Origin: Pseudomonas neuropathica
Lineage (GTDB): Bacteria > Pseudomonadota > Gammaproteobacteria > Pseudomonadales > Pseudomonadaceae
Length of the DNA stretch: 64,000 nucleotides
Assembly (NCBI RefSeq): GCF_015461835.1
Contig: NZ_JACOPX010000007.1
Span: forward strand, 186,001 to 250,000
Direction of reading: 5' to 3'
Both the position numbers and the translations under genes were made by a program. The stretch's first letter is position 1; every line of letters starts with the position of its first letter. A model generated the notes under the pieces. The model was not told the DNA's origin. It saw only the letters and a list, made by a program, of their open reading frames with translations, and did not search any database. Below are positions 51,935-61,630 of this stretch, one piece after another.

Positions 51935-52660
51935 ATGCTGGATCAACTCGATCCCCCGGTCATCAGCGGCGATGATTCCGAGACGCTTTCGGAAAACGTC
52001 TTCCGGCGTATTCAGGCAGCCATCGTCAAAGGCGAGATCGCCCCGGGCAGCAAGATCTCCGAGCCGGAGCTGGCGCGCACCTACGGCATCAGTCGCGGGC
52101 CGTTGCGTGAGGCGATTCATCGCCTGGAAGGCCAGCGCCTGCTGGTGCGCGTACCGCACGTCGGTGCGCGGGTGGTGTCGCTCAGCCATGCCGAATTGCT
52201 TGAACTCTACGAAATTCGCGAATCCCTCGAAGGCATGGCCTGCCGTCTGGCGGCCGAACGCATGAGCGTCGAAGAAATCGACGAACTGCGCCGGGTGCTG
52301 GAAACCCACGAGCGCGACGCGGCGTTTCAGGCCGGCGTTGGCTATTACCAGCAGGAAGGCGATTTCGACTTCCACTACCGGATCATCCAGGGCAGCGGCA
52401 ACCGCACGCTGACGCAGATGCTCTGCGGCGAGCTGTATCAACTGGTGCGCATGTACCGCATCCAGTTCTCGACCACGCCGAACCGCCCGCACCAGGCCTT
52501 TGCCGAACACCACCGGATTCTCGATGCCATCGCCGACCGTGACGGCGAACTCGCGGAATTGTTGATGCGCCGTCACATCGGCGCTTCGAAACGCAACATC
52601 GCCCGTCATTACCAGGACGGCGCCCACAACAAGACAGCCACTGAACGAGGTGAGTCATGA
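51935..52660 (+). CDS. GntR/FadR-family regulator of the prp operon
   Basis: This 241-residue regulator has an N-terminal winged HTH ([20 protein letters not shown]... [26 protein letters not shown]) and an FCD ligand-binding C-terminal domain with metal-type His ([29 protein letters not shown]). Its stop overlaps the prpB start (ATGA), so it is the first gene of the propionate operon. In this group it usually represses prp genes and responds to a methylcitrate-cycle intermediate; the ligand here is inferred. Confidence 0.85.
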   Translation: MLDQLDPPVISGDDSETLSENVFRRIQAAIVKGEIAPGSKISEPELARTYGISRGPLREAIHRLEGQRLLVRVPHVGARVVSLSHAELLELYEIRESLEGMACRLAAERMSVEEIDELRRVLETHERDAAFQAGVGYYQQEGDFDFHYRIIQGSGNRTLTQMLCGELYQLVRMYRIQFSTTPNRPHQAFAEHHRILDAIADRDGELAELLMRRHIGASKRNIARHYQDGAHNKTATERGES

Positions 52661-53547
52661 GTTCCAACCTGAACACTCCAGGCCAGCGTTTCCGCGATGC
52701 GGTCGCCAGCGAGCATCCATTGCAAGTGGTCGGCGCGATCAACGCCAACCACGCGCTGCTGGCCAAGCGCGCCGGTTTCAAGGCGATCTACCTGTCCGGC
52801 GGCGGCGTGGCCGCAGGTTCCCTCGGCGTGCCGGATCTGGGCATCACCGGTCTGGACGACGTGCTGACTGACGTGCGGCGCATCACCGACGTCTGCGATC
52901 TGCCGCTGCTGGTCGATGTGGACACCGGTTTCGGCTCGTCGGCGTTCAATGTGGCGCGCACGGTCAAGTCGATGATCAAGTTCGGCGCGGCGGCGATTCA
53001 CATCGAGGACCAGGTTGGCGCCAAGCGTTGTGGCCACCGTCCTAATAAAGAGATTGTCAGCCAGCAGGAAATGGTTGATCGCATCAAGGCTGCGGTGGAT
53101 GCGCGTACCGATGACAGCTTTGTGATCATGGCGCGAACCGATGCACTGGCGGTGGAAGGTCTGGAGTCGGCACTCGATCGCGCAGCCGCATGCATCGAGG
53201 CTGGCGCCGACATGATCTTCCCGGAAGCCATCACTGAACTGGAAATGTACAAGCTGTTCGCCAACCGCGTAAAAGCGCCGATCCTGGCCAATATCACCGA
53301 GTTCGGCGCGACGCCGCTGTACACCACCGAGCAACTGGCCGGCGCCGACGTGTCGCTGGTGCTGTATCCGCTGTCGGCGTTCCGCGCGATGAACAAGGCA
53401 GCAGAAAACGTTTACACCGCGATCCGCCGCGATGGCACGCAGCAGAATGTCATCGACACCATGCAGACTCGCATGGAGCTTTACGATCGCATCGATTACC
53501 ACACGTTCGAGCAGAAGCTCGATGCGTTGTTTGCCGCGAAAAAATGA
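52657..53547 (+). CDS. prpB: Methylisocitrate lyase PrpB
   Basis: This 296-residue enzyme cleaves 2-methylisocitrate to pyruvate and succinate, the last step of the methylcitrate cycle. Visible are the metal-binding D87-V-D89-T (VDVDTGFG), the [15 protein letters not shown] loop with the catalytic Cys at 125, and the [11 protein letters not shown] segment. The ATG overlaps the GntR stop. A REP lies between it and prpC. Confidence 0.93.
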   Translation: MSSNLNTPGQRFRDAVASEHPLQVVGAINANHALLAKRAGFKAIYLSGGGVAAGSLGVPDLGITGLDDVLTDVRRITDVCDLPLLVDVDTGFGSSAFNVARTVKSMIKFGAAAIHIEDQVGAKRCGHRPNKEIVSQQEMVDRIKAAVDARTDDSFVIMARTDALAVEGLESALDRAAACIEAGADMIFPEAITELEMYKLFANRVKAPILANITEFGATPLYTTEQLAGADVSLVLYPLSAFRAMNKAAENVYTAIRRDGTQQNVIDTMQTRMELYDRIDYHTFEQKLDALFAAKK

Positions 53548-53548
53548 A

Positions 53549-53635
53549 GATCAAAAGATCGCAGCCTGCGGCAGCTCCTACATGAACCGCATTCCCCTGT
53601 AGGAGCTGTCGAGTGCAACGAGGCTGCGATCTTTT
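53549..53635. repeat. REP/BIME inverted repeat, GAGCTGC class
   Basis: GATCAAAAGATCGCAGCCTGCGGCAGCTCCTACA pairs with a right arm interrupted by a few extra bases (GAGTGCAAC). It sits within the prp operon and may protect or trim mRNA between prpB and prpC. Confidence 0.75.
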
Positions 53636-53673
53636 CGCCACACTCCCTAACAAATTCAAGATTGGAGATAGAA

Positions 53674-54801
53674 ATGGCCGAAGCAAAAGTACTCAGTGGT
53701 GCCGGGCTCCGTGGCCAGGTTGCCGGGCAAACCGCACTGTCCACCGTGGGCCAGGCCGGTGCCGGGCTGACCTATCGCGGCTACGACGTACGCGAACTCG
53801 CTGCCGATGCGCAATTTGAAGAAGTCGCGTACCTGCTGCTCTACGGCGAGCTGCCGACGAAGGCGCAACTCGACGAATACCAAGGCAAACTGAGCAAACT
53901 GCGCGACCTGCCGCAAGCACTCAAAGAAGTGCTCGAACGCATCCCCGCCGACGCCCACCCGATGGACGTGATGCGCACCGGTTGCTCGTTACTCGGCAAC
54001 CTCGAGCCGGAGCAAGACTTCTCCGAGCAGCGCGACAAGACTGACCGCTTGCTGGCCGCGTTCCCGGCGATCATGTGCTACTGGTATCGCTTCAGCCACG
54101 ACGGCAAACGCATCAACTGCGTCAGTGACGAGCCGACCATCGGCGGTCACTTCCTGCACCTGCTGCACGACAAGAAGCCAAGCGAACTGCACGTCAAAGT
54201 GATGAACGTTTCGCTGATTCTTTATGCCGAGCATGAATTCAACGCCTCGACCTTCACCGCGCGCGTTTGTGCGTCGACCTTGTCTGACCTGTATTCCTGC
54301 GTAACAGCGGCCATCGGTTCGCTGCGCGGCCCGCTGCACGGCGGCGCCAACGAAGCGGCAATGGAAATGATCGAGCGCTTCTCGTCGCCGGAAGAGGCGA
54401 TCAAGGGCACCCTCGGCATGCTCGAGCGCAAGGACAAGATCATGGGCTTCGGTCACGCGATCTATAAGGACAGCGATCCGCGCAACGAGGTGATCAAGGG
54501 CTGGTCGAAAAAACTCGCGGACGAGGTCGGCGACAAGGTGTTGTTCGCGGTTTCCGAAGCCATCGACAAGACCATGTGGGAGCAGAAAAAACTGTTCCCC
54601 AACGCCGATTTCTACCATGCCTCGGCGTACCACTTCATGGGCATTCCGACCAAGCTGTTCACGCCGATCTTCGTCTGCTCGCGCCTGACCGGCTGGGCCG
54701 CGCACGTGTTCGAGCAGCGCGCCAACAACCGCATCATCCGTCCGAGCGCCGAATATATCGGCGTTGAACAGCGCAAGTTCGTGCCAATCGAACGTCGCTG
54801 A
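53674..54801 (+). CDS. prpC: 2-methylcitrate synthase PrpC
   Basis: This 375-residue citrate-synthase-fold enzyme condenses propionyl-CoA with oxaloacetate. The catalytic His residues are in GPLHGGANEAAMEM and GFGHAIYKDSDPR, and the Asp in the ASAYHFMGIPTKLFTPIF region. GGAGATAGAA upstream fixes the ATG at 53674. The linkage to prpB and acnD distinguishes it from the TCA citrate synthase. Confidence 0.93.
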   Translation: MAEAKVLSGAGLRGQVAGQTALSTVGQAGAGLTYRGYDVRELAADAQFEEVAYLLLYGELPTKAQLDEYQGKLSKLRDLPQALKEVLERIPADAHPMDVMRTGCSLLGNLEPEQDFSEQRDKTDRLLAAFPAIMCYWYRFSHDGKRINCVSDEPTIGGHFLHLLHDKKPSELHVKVMNVSLILYAEHEFNASTFTARVCASTLSDLYSCVTAAIGSLRGPLHGGANEAAMEMIERFSSPEEAIKGTLGMLERKDKIMGFGHAIYKDSDPRNEVIKGWSKKLADEVGDKVLFAVSEAIDKTMWEQKKLFPNADFYHASAYHFMGIPTKLFTPIFVCSRLTGWAAHVFEQRANNRIIRPSAEYIGVEQRKFVPIERR

Positions 54802-54841
54802 AATGGTGAGCTGACCCGATCCTTGAAGCCACCGCAAATCC

Positions 54842-54932
54842 CTGTAGGAGTGAGCCTGCTCGCGATGACGGACTGACATTCACCATCGATGTCGACTGAT
54901 CTACCGCTATCGCGAGCAGGCTCACTCCTACA
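54842..54932. repeat. REP/BIME inverted repeat, GTGAGCCTGCTCGCGA class
   Basis: CTGTAGGAGTGAGCCTGCTCGCGATGAC and the inverted CGCTATCGCGAGCAGGCTCACTCCTACA pair, between prpC and acnD. Confidence 0.85.
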
Positions 54933-55003
54933 AGGGACGGTGTGAATCTTGAGTCTGGCGTCTGCCCACCCTTTGAAACTACCGTGACCCGAGTCCTGAC
55001 CCG

Positions 55004-57598
55004 ATGAACACAGAATTCCGTAAAACCCTGCCCGGCAGTCCTCTGGATTATTTCGACGCCCGCGCGGCGGTCGAGGCGATTCAGCCCGGCAGTTACGACA
55101 CCCTGCCGTACACCTCCCGCGTGCTGGCGGAAAACCTCGTGCGTCGCTGCGACCCGGCCACGCTCACCGATTCCCTCAAGCAACTGATCGAGCGCAAACG
55201 CGACCTCGACTTCCCGTGGTTCCCGGCGCGTGTGGTCTGCCACGATATTCTCGGCCAGACCGCATTGGTCGACCTCGCCGGCCTGCGCGACGCGATTGCG
55301 TTGCAGGGCGGCGACCCAGCGCAAGTCAACCCGGTAGTGCCGACGCAATTGATCGTCGACCACTCGTTGGCGGTCGAAGCGGGCGGTTTCGACAAGCAGG
55401 CGTTCGAGAAAAACCGCGCCATCGAAGACCGTCGTAACGAAGACCGTTTCCACTTCATCAACTGGACCAAAAAAGCCTTCAAGAACGTTGATGTGATCCC
55501 GCCGGGCAACGGCATCATGCATCAGATCAACCTGGAGAAAATGTCTCCGGTGATCCAGGTGCGTGAGGGCGTCGCGTTCCCCGACACTTGCGTCGGCACC
55601 GACAGCCACACCCCGCACGTCGATGCGCTGGGCGTGATCGCCATTGGCGTCGGCGGCCTCGAAGCCGAGAGCGTGATGCTTGGTCGCGCGTCGTGGATGC
55701 GCCTGCCGGAAAGCGTCGGCGTCGAACTGACCGGCAAGCTGCAACCGGGCATCACCGCCACCGACATGGTGCTGGCGCTGACCGAATACTTGCGCAAACA
55801 GAAAGTCGTCGGCGCGTGGCTGGAGTTTTTCGGCGAAGGCGCAGCGGCGCTGACCCTCGGCGACCGCGCAACCATCTCCAACATGGCCCCGGAATACGGC
55901 GCCACCGCGGCGATGTTCTACATTGACCAACAGACTATCGATTACCTGAAACTGACCGGTCGTGAAGACCAGCAAGTGCAGCTCGTAGAGCAGTACGCCA
56001 GGCTTACCGGACTGTGGGCCGACAGCCTGAAAGGCGCGCAATACGAGCGCGGCCTGACTTTCGATCTGTCCTCGGTAGTGCGCAACATGGCCGGCCCGAG
56101 CAACCCGCACGCCCGCGTTGCGGTGGCGGATCTGGCGGCTAAAGGCATCTCCGGGCAGTGGGAGGACGTGCCCGGGCAAATGCCCGACGGCGCGGTGATC
56201 ATCGCCGCCATCACCAGTTGCACCAACACCAGTAACCCGCGCAACGTAATTGCCGCCGGACTGCTGGCGCGCAACGCCAACAAGCTTGGCCTGACCCGCA
56301 AGCCGTGGGTGAAATCCTCGCTGGCGCCGGGTTCGAAAACCGTGGCGCTGTACCTCGACGAAGCGGGGCTGACCACTGAACTGGAGCAGCTCGGTTTCGG
56401 TGTTGTCGCCTTCGCTTGCACCACCTGCAACGGCATGTCCGGCGCGCTCGATCCGGTGATCCAGCAAGAGATCATCGACCGCGATCTGTACGCCACCGCC
56501 GTGCTTTCCGGCAACCGCAACTTTGACGGCCGCATTCACCCGTATGCCAAGCAAGCGTTCCTCGCTTCGCCGCCACTGGTGGTGGCTTACGCCATTGCCG
56601 GGACCATCCGTTTCGATATCGAAAAAGATGTGTTGGGCGTGTTCGACGGCAAGGAAATCCGCCTGAAGGACATCTGGCCGAGCGACGAAGAAATCGACGC
56701 CGTGGTGAAATCTTCGGTCAAGCCTGAGCAGTTCCGTCAGGTCTACATTCCGATGTTCGCTGTCCATGAAGACACCGGCCCGAAAGTCACGCCGCTGTAC
56801 GACTGGCGCGAAATGAGCACCTACATTCGCCGTCCACCGTACTGGGAAGGCGCGCTGGCCGGCGCACGTCCGCTTAAGGGCATGCGCCCGCTGGCGGTGC
56901 TGCCGGACAACATCACCACCGATCACCTGTCGCCTTCGAACGCGATCATGCTCGACAGCGCCGCCGGCGAATACCTGGCGAAAATGGGCTTGCCGGAAGA
57001 GGACTTCAACTCTTACGCCACCCACCGTGGCGACCACTTGACCGCACAGCGCGCGACGTTTGCCAACCCGAAACTGTTCAATGAAATGGTCGTGGAAAAC
57101 GGCAAGGTCAAACAGGGTTCGCTAGCGCGTGTCGAGCCGGAAGGCAAGGTCATGCGCATGTGGGAAGCCATCGAAACCTACATGGAGCGCAAGCAGCCGC
57201 TGATCATCATTGCCGGCGCCGATTACGGTCAAGGTTCATCCCGCGACTGGGCGGCGAAAGGCGTGCGTCTGGCCGGTGTCGAGGCGATTGCCGCAGAAGG
57301 TTTCGAGCGCATTCACCGCACCAACCTGGTGGGCATGGGCGTGTTGCCGCTGGAGTTCAAGCCGGGCACTGACCGTCACACCCTGGCCATCGACGGCAGC
57401 GAAACCTACGACGTGGTAGGCGAGCGCAAACCGCGTGCGGACCTGACGCTGGTGATCCATCGCAAGAATGGCGAGCGCGTTGACGTGCCGGTGACCTGCC
57501 GTCTGGATACCGCTGAAGAAGTGTCGATCTATGAGGCTGGCGGCGTGTTGCAGCGCTTCGCTCAGGACTTCCTCGAAGAGTCGGCGGTTGCCGTTTAA
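55004..57598 (+). CDS. acnD: Fe/S-dependent 2-methylisocitrate dehydratase AcnD
   Basis: This 864-residue aconitase-family protein dehydrates 2-methylcitrate to 2-methylaconitate, which PrpF then isomerises. The [4Fe-4S] ligands are in TSCTNTSNP (about residue 406) and FACTTCNGMSG (about 473). A C-terminal swivel domain is shown by ADYGQGSSRDWAAKGVRLAGVEAI. Presence next to prpF marks the AcnD/PrpF variant of the cycle. Confidence 0.93.
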   Translation: MNTEFRKTLPGSPLDYFDARAAVEAIQPGSYDTLPYTSRVLAENLVRRCDPATLTDSLKQLIERKRDLDFPWFPARVVCHDILGQTALVDLAGLRDAIALQGGDPAQVNPVVPTQLIVDHSLAVEAGGFDKQAFEKNRAIEDRRNEDRFHFINWTKKAFKNVDVIPPGNGIMHQINLEKMSPVIQVREGVAFPDTCVGTDSHTPHVDALGVIAIGVGGLEAESVMLGRASWMRLPESVGVELTGKLQPGITATDMVLALTEYLRKQKVVGAWLEFFGEGAAALTLGDRATISNMAPEYGATAAMFYIDQQTIDYLKLTGREDQQVQLVEQYARLTGLWADSLKGAQYERGLTFDLSSVVRNMAGPSNPHARVAVADLAAKGISGQWEDVPGQMPDGAVIIAAITSCTNTSNPRNVIAAGLLARNANKLGLTRKPWVKSSLAPGSKTVALYLDEAGLTTELEQLGFGVVAFACTTCNGMSGALDPVIQQEIIDRDLYATAVLSGNRNFDGRIHPYAKQAFLASPPLVVAYAIAGTIRFDIEKDVLGVFDGKEIRLKDIWPSDEEIDAVVKSSVKPEQFRQVYIPMFAVHEDTGPKVTPLYDWREMSTYIRRPPYWEGALAGARPLKGMRPLAVLPDNITTDHLSPSNAIMLDSAAGEYLAKMGLPEEDFNSYATHRGDHLTAQRATFANPKLFNEMVVENGKVKQGSLARVEPEGKVMRMWEAIETYMERKQPLIIIAGADYGQGSSRDWAAKGVRLAGVEAIAAEGFERIHRTNLVGMGVLPLEFKPGTDRHTLAIDGSETYDVVGERKPRADLTLVIHRKNGERVDVPVTCRLDTAEEVSIYEAGGVLQRFAQDFLEESAVAV

Positions 57599-57652
57599 AT
57601 CTACTGATGCAGGCGTGAGGCTTGGGTCTCACGCCTGTGGTTAAGGAGCACC

Positions 57653-58843
57653 ATGGCTCACGCACCACAAATCAAAATCCCTGCGACCTACATGCGCGGC
57701 GGTACCAGCAAAGGCGTGTTCTTCAGCCTCAAGGATCTGCCCGAAGCGGCCCAGATTCCCGGCCCGACCCGCGACGCTTTGCTGCTGCGCGTGATCGGCA
57801 GCCCCGACCCGTACGACAAACAAATTGATGGCATGGGCGGCGCCACGTCCAGCACTAGCAAAACCGTGATCCTGTCGAAAAGCATCAAGGCCGATCACGA
57901 CGTCGACTACCTGTTCGGTCAGGTCTCCATCGACAAGCCGTTCGTGGACTGGAGCGGCAATTGCGGCAACCTCTCGGCAGCGGTCGGTTCGTTCGCCATC
58001 AGCAACGGTCTGGTCGACGCCAGCCGCATTCCGCACAACGGTGTCGCCGTGGTGCGCGTGTGGCAGGCCAACATCGGCAAAACCATTATTGCCCATGTGC
58101 CGATCACCAACGGCGAAGTGCAGGAAACCGGTGATTTCGAACTCGACGGCGTGACCTTTCCGGCGGCCGAAGTGCAAGTCGAATTCATGGACCCGGCAGC
58201 GGAAGAAGAGGGCGGCGGTGGTTCGATGTTTCCCACCGGCAACCTCATCGATGAGCTGGAAGTACCGGGTGTCGGCACGTTCAAGGCGACCATGATCAAT
58301 GCTGGCATTCCGACGATTTTCGTCAATGCTGAAGACATCGGTTACACCGGTACCGAGTTGCAAGGTGCGATCAACAGCGATCCGCAAGCGCTGCAGATGT
58401 TCGAGACGATTCGGGCTTATGGCGCGTTGCGCATGGGGCTGATTGCCAATCTGGACGAAGCGGCCAAACGTCAGCACACGCCGAAAGTCGCGTTTGTTGC
58501 CAAGCCTGCGGATTACATCGCATCCAGTGGTAAAGCGATTGGCGCCGGCGACGTGGATTTACTGGTGCGCGCCTTGTCGATGGGCAAATTGCACCACGCG
58601 ATGATGGGCACGGCGGCCGTGGCCATCGGCACCGCTGCAGCAATCTCCGGCACCCTGGTAAACCTCGCGGCCGGTGGCGTTGAACGTAATGCCGTGCGCT
58701 TCGGGCATCCGTCCGGGACGTTGCGCGTTGGCGCCGAAGCCAGCCTGGAAAACGGCGAGTGGGTGGTGAAGAAAGCCATCATGAGCCGCAGTGCGCGTGT
58801 CCTGATGGAAGGCTACGTACGCATCCCCGGAGATTCCTTCTGA
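57653..58843 (+). CDS. prpF: 2-methylaconitate cis-trans isomerase PrpF
   Basis: This 396-residue diaminopimelate-epimerase-like protein begins MAHAPQIKIPATYMRGGTSKGVFF, with further marks DWSGNCGNLSAAVGSFAI and GHPSGTLRVGA. It converts the trans to the cis form of 2-methylaconitate for use by aconitase. TAAGGAGCACC precedes the ATG, a perfect ribosome site. It lies 54 bases after acnD in the same operon. Confidence 0.93.
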   Translation: MAHAPQIKIPATYMRGGTSKGVFFSLKDLPEAAQIPGPTRDALLLRVIGSPDPYDKQIDGMGGATSSTSKTVILSKSIKADHDVDYLFGQVSIDKPFVDWSGNCGNLSAAVGSFAISNGLVDASRIPHNGVAVVRVWQANIGKTIIAHVPITNGEVQETGDFELDGVTFPAAEVQVEFMDPAAEEEGGGGSMFPTGNLIDELEVPGVGTFKATMINAGIPTIFVNAEDIGYTGTELQGAINSDPQALQMFETIRAYGALRMGLIANLDEAAKRQHTPKVAFVAKPADYIASSGKAIGAGDVDLLVRALSMGKLHHAMMGTAAVAIGTAAAISGTLVNLAAGGVERNAVRFGHPSGTLRVGAEASLENGEWVVKKAIMSRSARVLMEGYVRIPGDSF

Positions 58844-58861
58844 CCCAGTACACAACCCCCT

Positions 58862-58944
58862 CGTAGGAGCTGCCGAAGGCTGCGATCTTTTGATCTTGAT
58901 CTTCAAAAACAAGATCAAAAGATCGCAGCCTTCGGCAGCTCCTG
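58862..58944. repeat. REP/BIME inverted repeat, GAGCTGC class
   Basis: CGTAGGAGCTGCCGAAGGCTGCGATCTTTTGATC and its inverted copy form a near-perfect hairpin with a TTGATCTTC centre, between prpF and prpD. Confidence 0.85.
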
Positions 58945-59028
58945 CAGTGGATCGCATTTAACCTATAAGAAAAAAGTTAGCCCTGAACCGAGGTCCCATC
59001 AACGAACCACTTCAAGAGTGAATCGAAC

Positions 59029-60513
59029 ATGAGCGCCAACGTCGACCTGAACAACCGCCCCGACTACGACCGTGTCCTGCAGGACATCGCCGATTACGTC
59101 CTCACCTTCAAAGTCACCTCTGCCGAAGCCTTCGACACCGCCCGCAACTGCCTGATGGACACGCTGGGCTGCGGCCTGCTGGCCCTGCGCTTCCCCGAAT
59201 GCACCAAACACCTTGGCCCGATGGTCGAAGGCACCGTCGTGCCGTTTGGCGCGCGAGTCCCGGGCACGTCCTATCGTCTCGACCCGGTCAAAGCCGCATG
59301 GGACATCGGCTGCATCGTCCGTTGGCTCGACTACAACGACACCTGGCTCGCCGCCGAGTGGGGGCACCCGTCGGACAACCTCGGCGGCATTCTTGCGGTG
59401 GCCGATCACCTCTCGCAAAAACGCCTGGCCAACGGTGAGTCGCCGCTGACGATGCGCGATGTGCTCGAAGCGATGATCATGGCCCACGAGATTCAAGGCG
59501 TGATTGCCCTCGAAAACTCCTTCAATCGCGTAGGACTCGATCACGTCATTCTGGTGAAAGTCGCTTCAACCGCTGTTACCGCCAAACTCATGGGTGCTAA
59601 TCGCGAGCAATTGCTGTCGGCGTTGTCCCATGCATTCGCTGATGGTCAGGCGCTGCGCACTTATCGCCATGCACCGAATGCCGGTTCACGAAAATCCTGG
59701 GCGGCGGGGGATGCGACGAGTCGTGGTGTGCGTCTGGCCGACATCGCCATGCGCGGCGAGATGGGTATTCCCGGCGTTCTCACTGCCAGGCAATGGGGCT
59801 TTTATGACGTGCTGTTCAGCCACACCAATAGCGATCTGGCGCTGAAACCGGAGAATAAACGCGCCTTCAGTTTCTCGCGCTCGTTCGGCAGTTACGTGAT
59901 GGAAAACGTGCTGTTCAAGATCAGTTTCCCCGCCGAATTCCACGCGCAAACCGCCTGTGAAGCGGCGGTGACGTTGCATCCGCAAGTGCGCAATCGTCTG
60001 CACGAAATCGACAAAATCGTCATCACCACCCACGAGTCGGCGATCCGCATCATTTCCAAGGTCGGACCGTTGGCCAACGCTGCCGACCGCGACCACTGCA
60101 TCCAGTACATGACCGCCGTGCCACTGGCCTTCGGCAATCTGGTCGCCGAGCAATACGAAGACGATTTCCACCGGGCGCATCCGATCATCGATGTGCTGCG
60201 CGAAAAAATGGTCATCATCGAAGATCCACGTTTCACCCGCGAATATCTGGAGGCTGACAAGCGCTCGATTGCCAACGCCGTGCAGGTGTTTTTCAAGGAT
60301 GGCAGCAGCACTGAAAACGTCGTGGTGGAATACCCGATCGGTCATCGTCGCCGCCGTGTCGAGGGCATTCCATTACTCGAAGACAAGTTCAAGGCCAACC
60401 TGGCCACACGTTTCACCGGCCAGCGCAGCGGCGAAATCTTTGCGTTGTGCAAGGATCAGACGCAGCTGGAGTCCACCCCGGTAAACCGTTTCGTCGACCT
60501 ACTTGTGATCTGA
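59029..60513 (+). CDS. prpD: 2-methylcitrate dehydratase PrpD
   Basis: This 494-residue MmgE/PrpD-family protein begins [20 protein letters not shown], with [20 protein letters not shown] and [26 protein letters not shown]. It dehydrates 2-methylcitrate without an Fe-S cluster. Carrying both AcnD/PrpF and PrpD gives two routes for the same step; PrpD may act on another stereoisomer or as back-up. A REP hairpin separates it from prpF and another follows. Confidence 0.92.
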   Translation: MSANVDLNNRPDYDRVLQDIADYVLTFKVTSAEAFDTARNCLMDTLGCGLLALRFPECTKHLGPMVEGTVVPFGARVPGTSYRLDPVKAAWDIGCIVRWLDYNDTWLAAEWGHPSDNLGGILAVADHLSQKRLANGESPLTMRDVLEAMIMAHEIQGVIALENSFNRVGLDHVILVKVASTAVTAKLMGANREQLLSALSHAFADGQALRTYRHAPNAGSRKSWAAGDATSRGVRLADIAMRGEMGIPGVLTARQWGFYDVLFSHTNSDLALKPENKRAFSFSRSFGSYVMENVLFKISFPAEFHAQTACEAAVTLHPQVRNRLHEIDKIVITTHESAIRIISKVGPLANAADRDHCIQYMTAVPLAFGNLVAEQYEDDFHRAHPIIDVLREKMVIIEDPRFTREYLEADKRSIANAVQVFFKDGSSTENVVVEYPIGHRRRRVEGIPLLEDKFKANLATRFTGQRSGEIFALCKDQTQLESTPVNRFVDLLVI

Positions 60514-60521
60514 CGAAAAAC

Positions 60522-60607
60522 CTGTAGGAGCTGCCGCAGGCTGCGATCTTTTGACTTTGATTGTAAAAAACAAGATCAAAAGATCGCAGCCTTCGGCAGC
60601 TCCTACA
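60522..60607. repeat. REP/BIME inverted repeat, GAGCTGC class
   Basis: CTGTAGGAGCTGCCGCAGGCTGCGATCTTTTGAC pairs with GATCAAAAGATCGCAGCCTTCGGCAGCTCCTACA. The right arm overlaps the stop codon of the leftward DMT gene at 60603-60605. Confidence 0.85.
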
Positions 60608-61541
60608 CGGACCGCGTACGCCATTTTTCGATGGGCAATTTGGTGATCGCAAACCCGCTCAACAAAATCGCCGAATAGATCATCAGCTCCCGGGACAGGG
60701 TTTGTCCCTCGTACCAGGCGCCGATGATCACGGCGAATACCGGGAAAATGATAAACACGAACGACAGGATGATTGGGCTTAGGCGTTTAAGCAGCAAAAA
60801 GTAAACGATGAATCCGCCGACCGAGGCCACCAGCCCGAGATAGAACAGGGCGGCCCACGAGCGTGTTGTCACTTGCGCAAACACCGGCGTTTCGACGCTC
60901 AATCCGACAATAAATAACATCGCTCCGGCAATGCCGATCGGCAGCGTGTTGTAGGTAATCACGCTGATCGCGCTGCCATGTTTTTTCGTCACCACGTAAC
61001 ACAGCGCATGCATCACCGCCGCACACAGAATCGCCAACACGCCAAGCCATTCGGCCTGATCCAGATGCAGACCCTGGCTGCGAATAATCATGAACAGACT
61101 GCCGAAACCGATCGCGATACCGAGCATTTGTGACGGGTAGATTCTCTCGCGCAGAAACAGCGCGGAAAACAACAGGATAAATACCGGCATGCAACTGAAC
61201 AGTAATGCAGTCAGACCCGACGATACGTGCATCTCACCGTAGTTGAGCAGGTAGTAAGGCAGGCTGAAATACGACAGCGTGACGAACACAAAGAACCAGC
61301 GGCTTTGTCGGGGAAACAACAGCGGTTCCTTGCGCAACAGCGCGAAGCTCAGGAACAGCGGAAAAGCAATCAGAAAACGCAGCCCGGCGGCCGTCAGCGG
61401 CGGCACGCTTTCCACCGCAATCTTGATCCCCAGCCACGTCGTGCCCCAACTCAGACAGACGATCAGAAACAGCGTGCTGGTGATCAATCCGGCGAGCCAG
61501 GGTTTGCTGATGTGCATCGGTGTGCTGACGGCGGTCGACAT
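60603..61541 (-). CDS. DMT/EamA-family transporter
   Basis: This 312-residue protein has about ten membrane helices in two EamA repeats (AGLITSTLFLIVCLSWGTTW..., and AILCAAVMHALCYVVTKKHG...). Such proteins export or import small metabolites such as amino acids, bases or drugs. The stop TAG is inside the REP arm. It is divergent from a MocR regulator, which probably controls it. The substrate is unknown. Confidence 0.85.
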   Translation of the reverse strand: MSTAVSTPMHISKPWLAGLITSTLFLIVCLSWGTTWLGIKIAVESVPPLTAAGLRFLIAFPLFLSFALLRKEPLLFPRQSRWFFVFVTLSYFSLPYYLLNYGEMHVSSGLTALLFSCMPVFILLFSALFLRERIYPSQMLGIAIGFGSLFMIIRSQGLHLDQAEWLGVLAILCAAVMHALCYVVTKKHGSAISVITYNTLPIGIAGAMLFIVGLSVETPVFAQVTTRSWAALFYLGLVASVGGFIVYFLLLKRLSPIILSFVFIIFPVFAVIIGAWYEGQTLSRELMIYSAILLSGFAITKLPIEKWRTRSV

Positions 61542-61630
61542 GCGGCGTACTCCGAACGGTGGAATTGACCTGATCGCGGAAACGGTCTATTTCTGATTGA
61601 ACCTTTTTAAGCACGCTATTCGGGGCGAGA

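Noticed and set aside
54734..57037. Long open frame on the minus strand opposite prpC/acnD
   Set aside because: It is the antisense shadow of conserved acnD coding sequence in high-GC DNA; the protein has no family features and no ribosome site.
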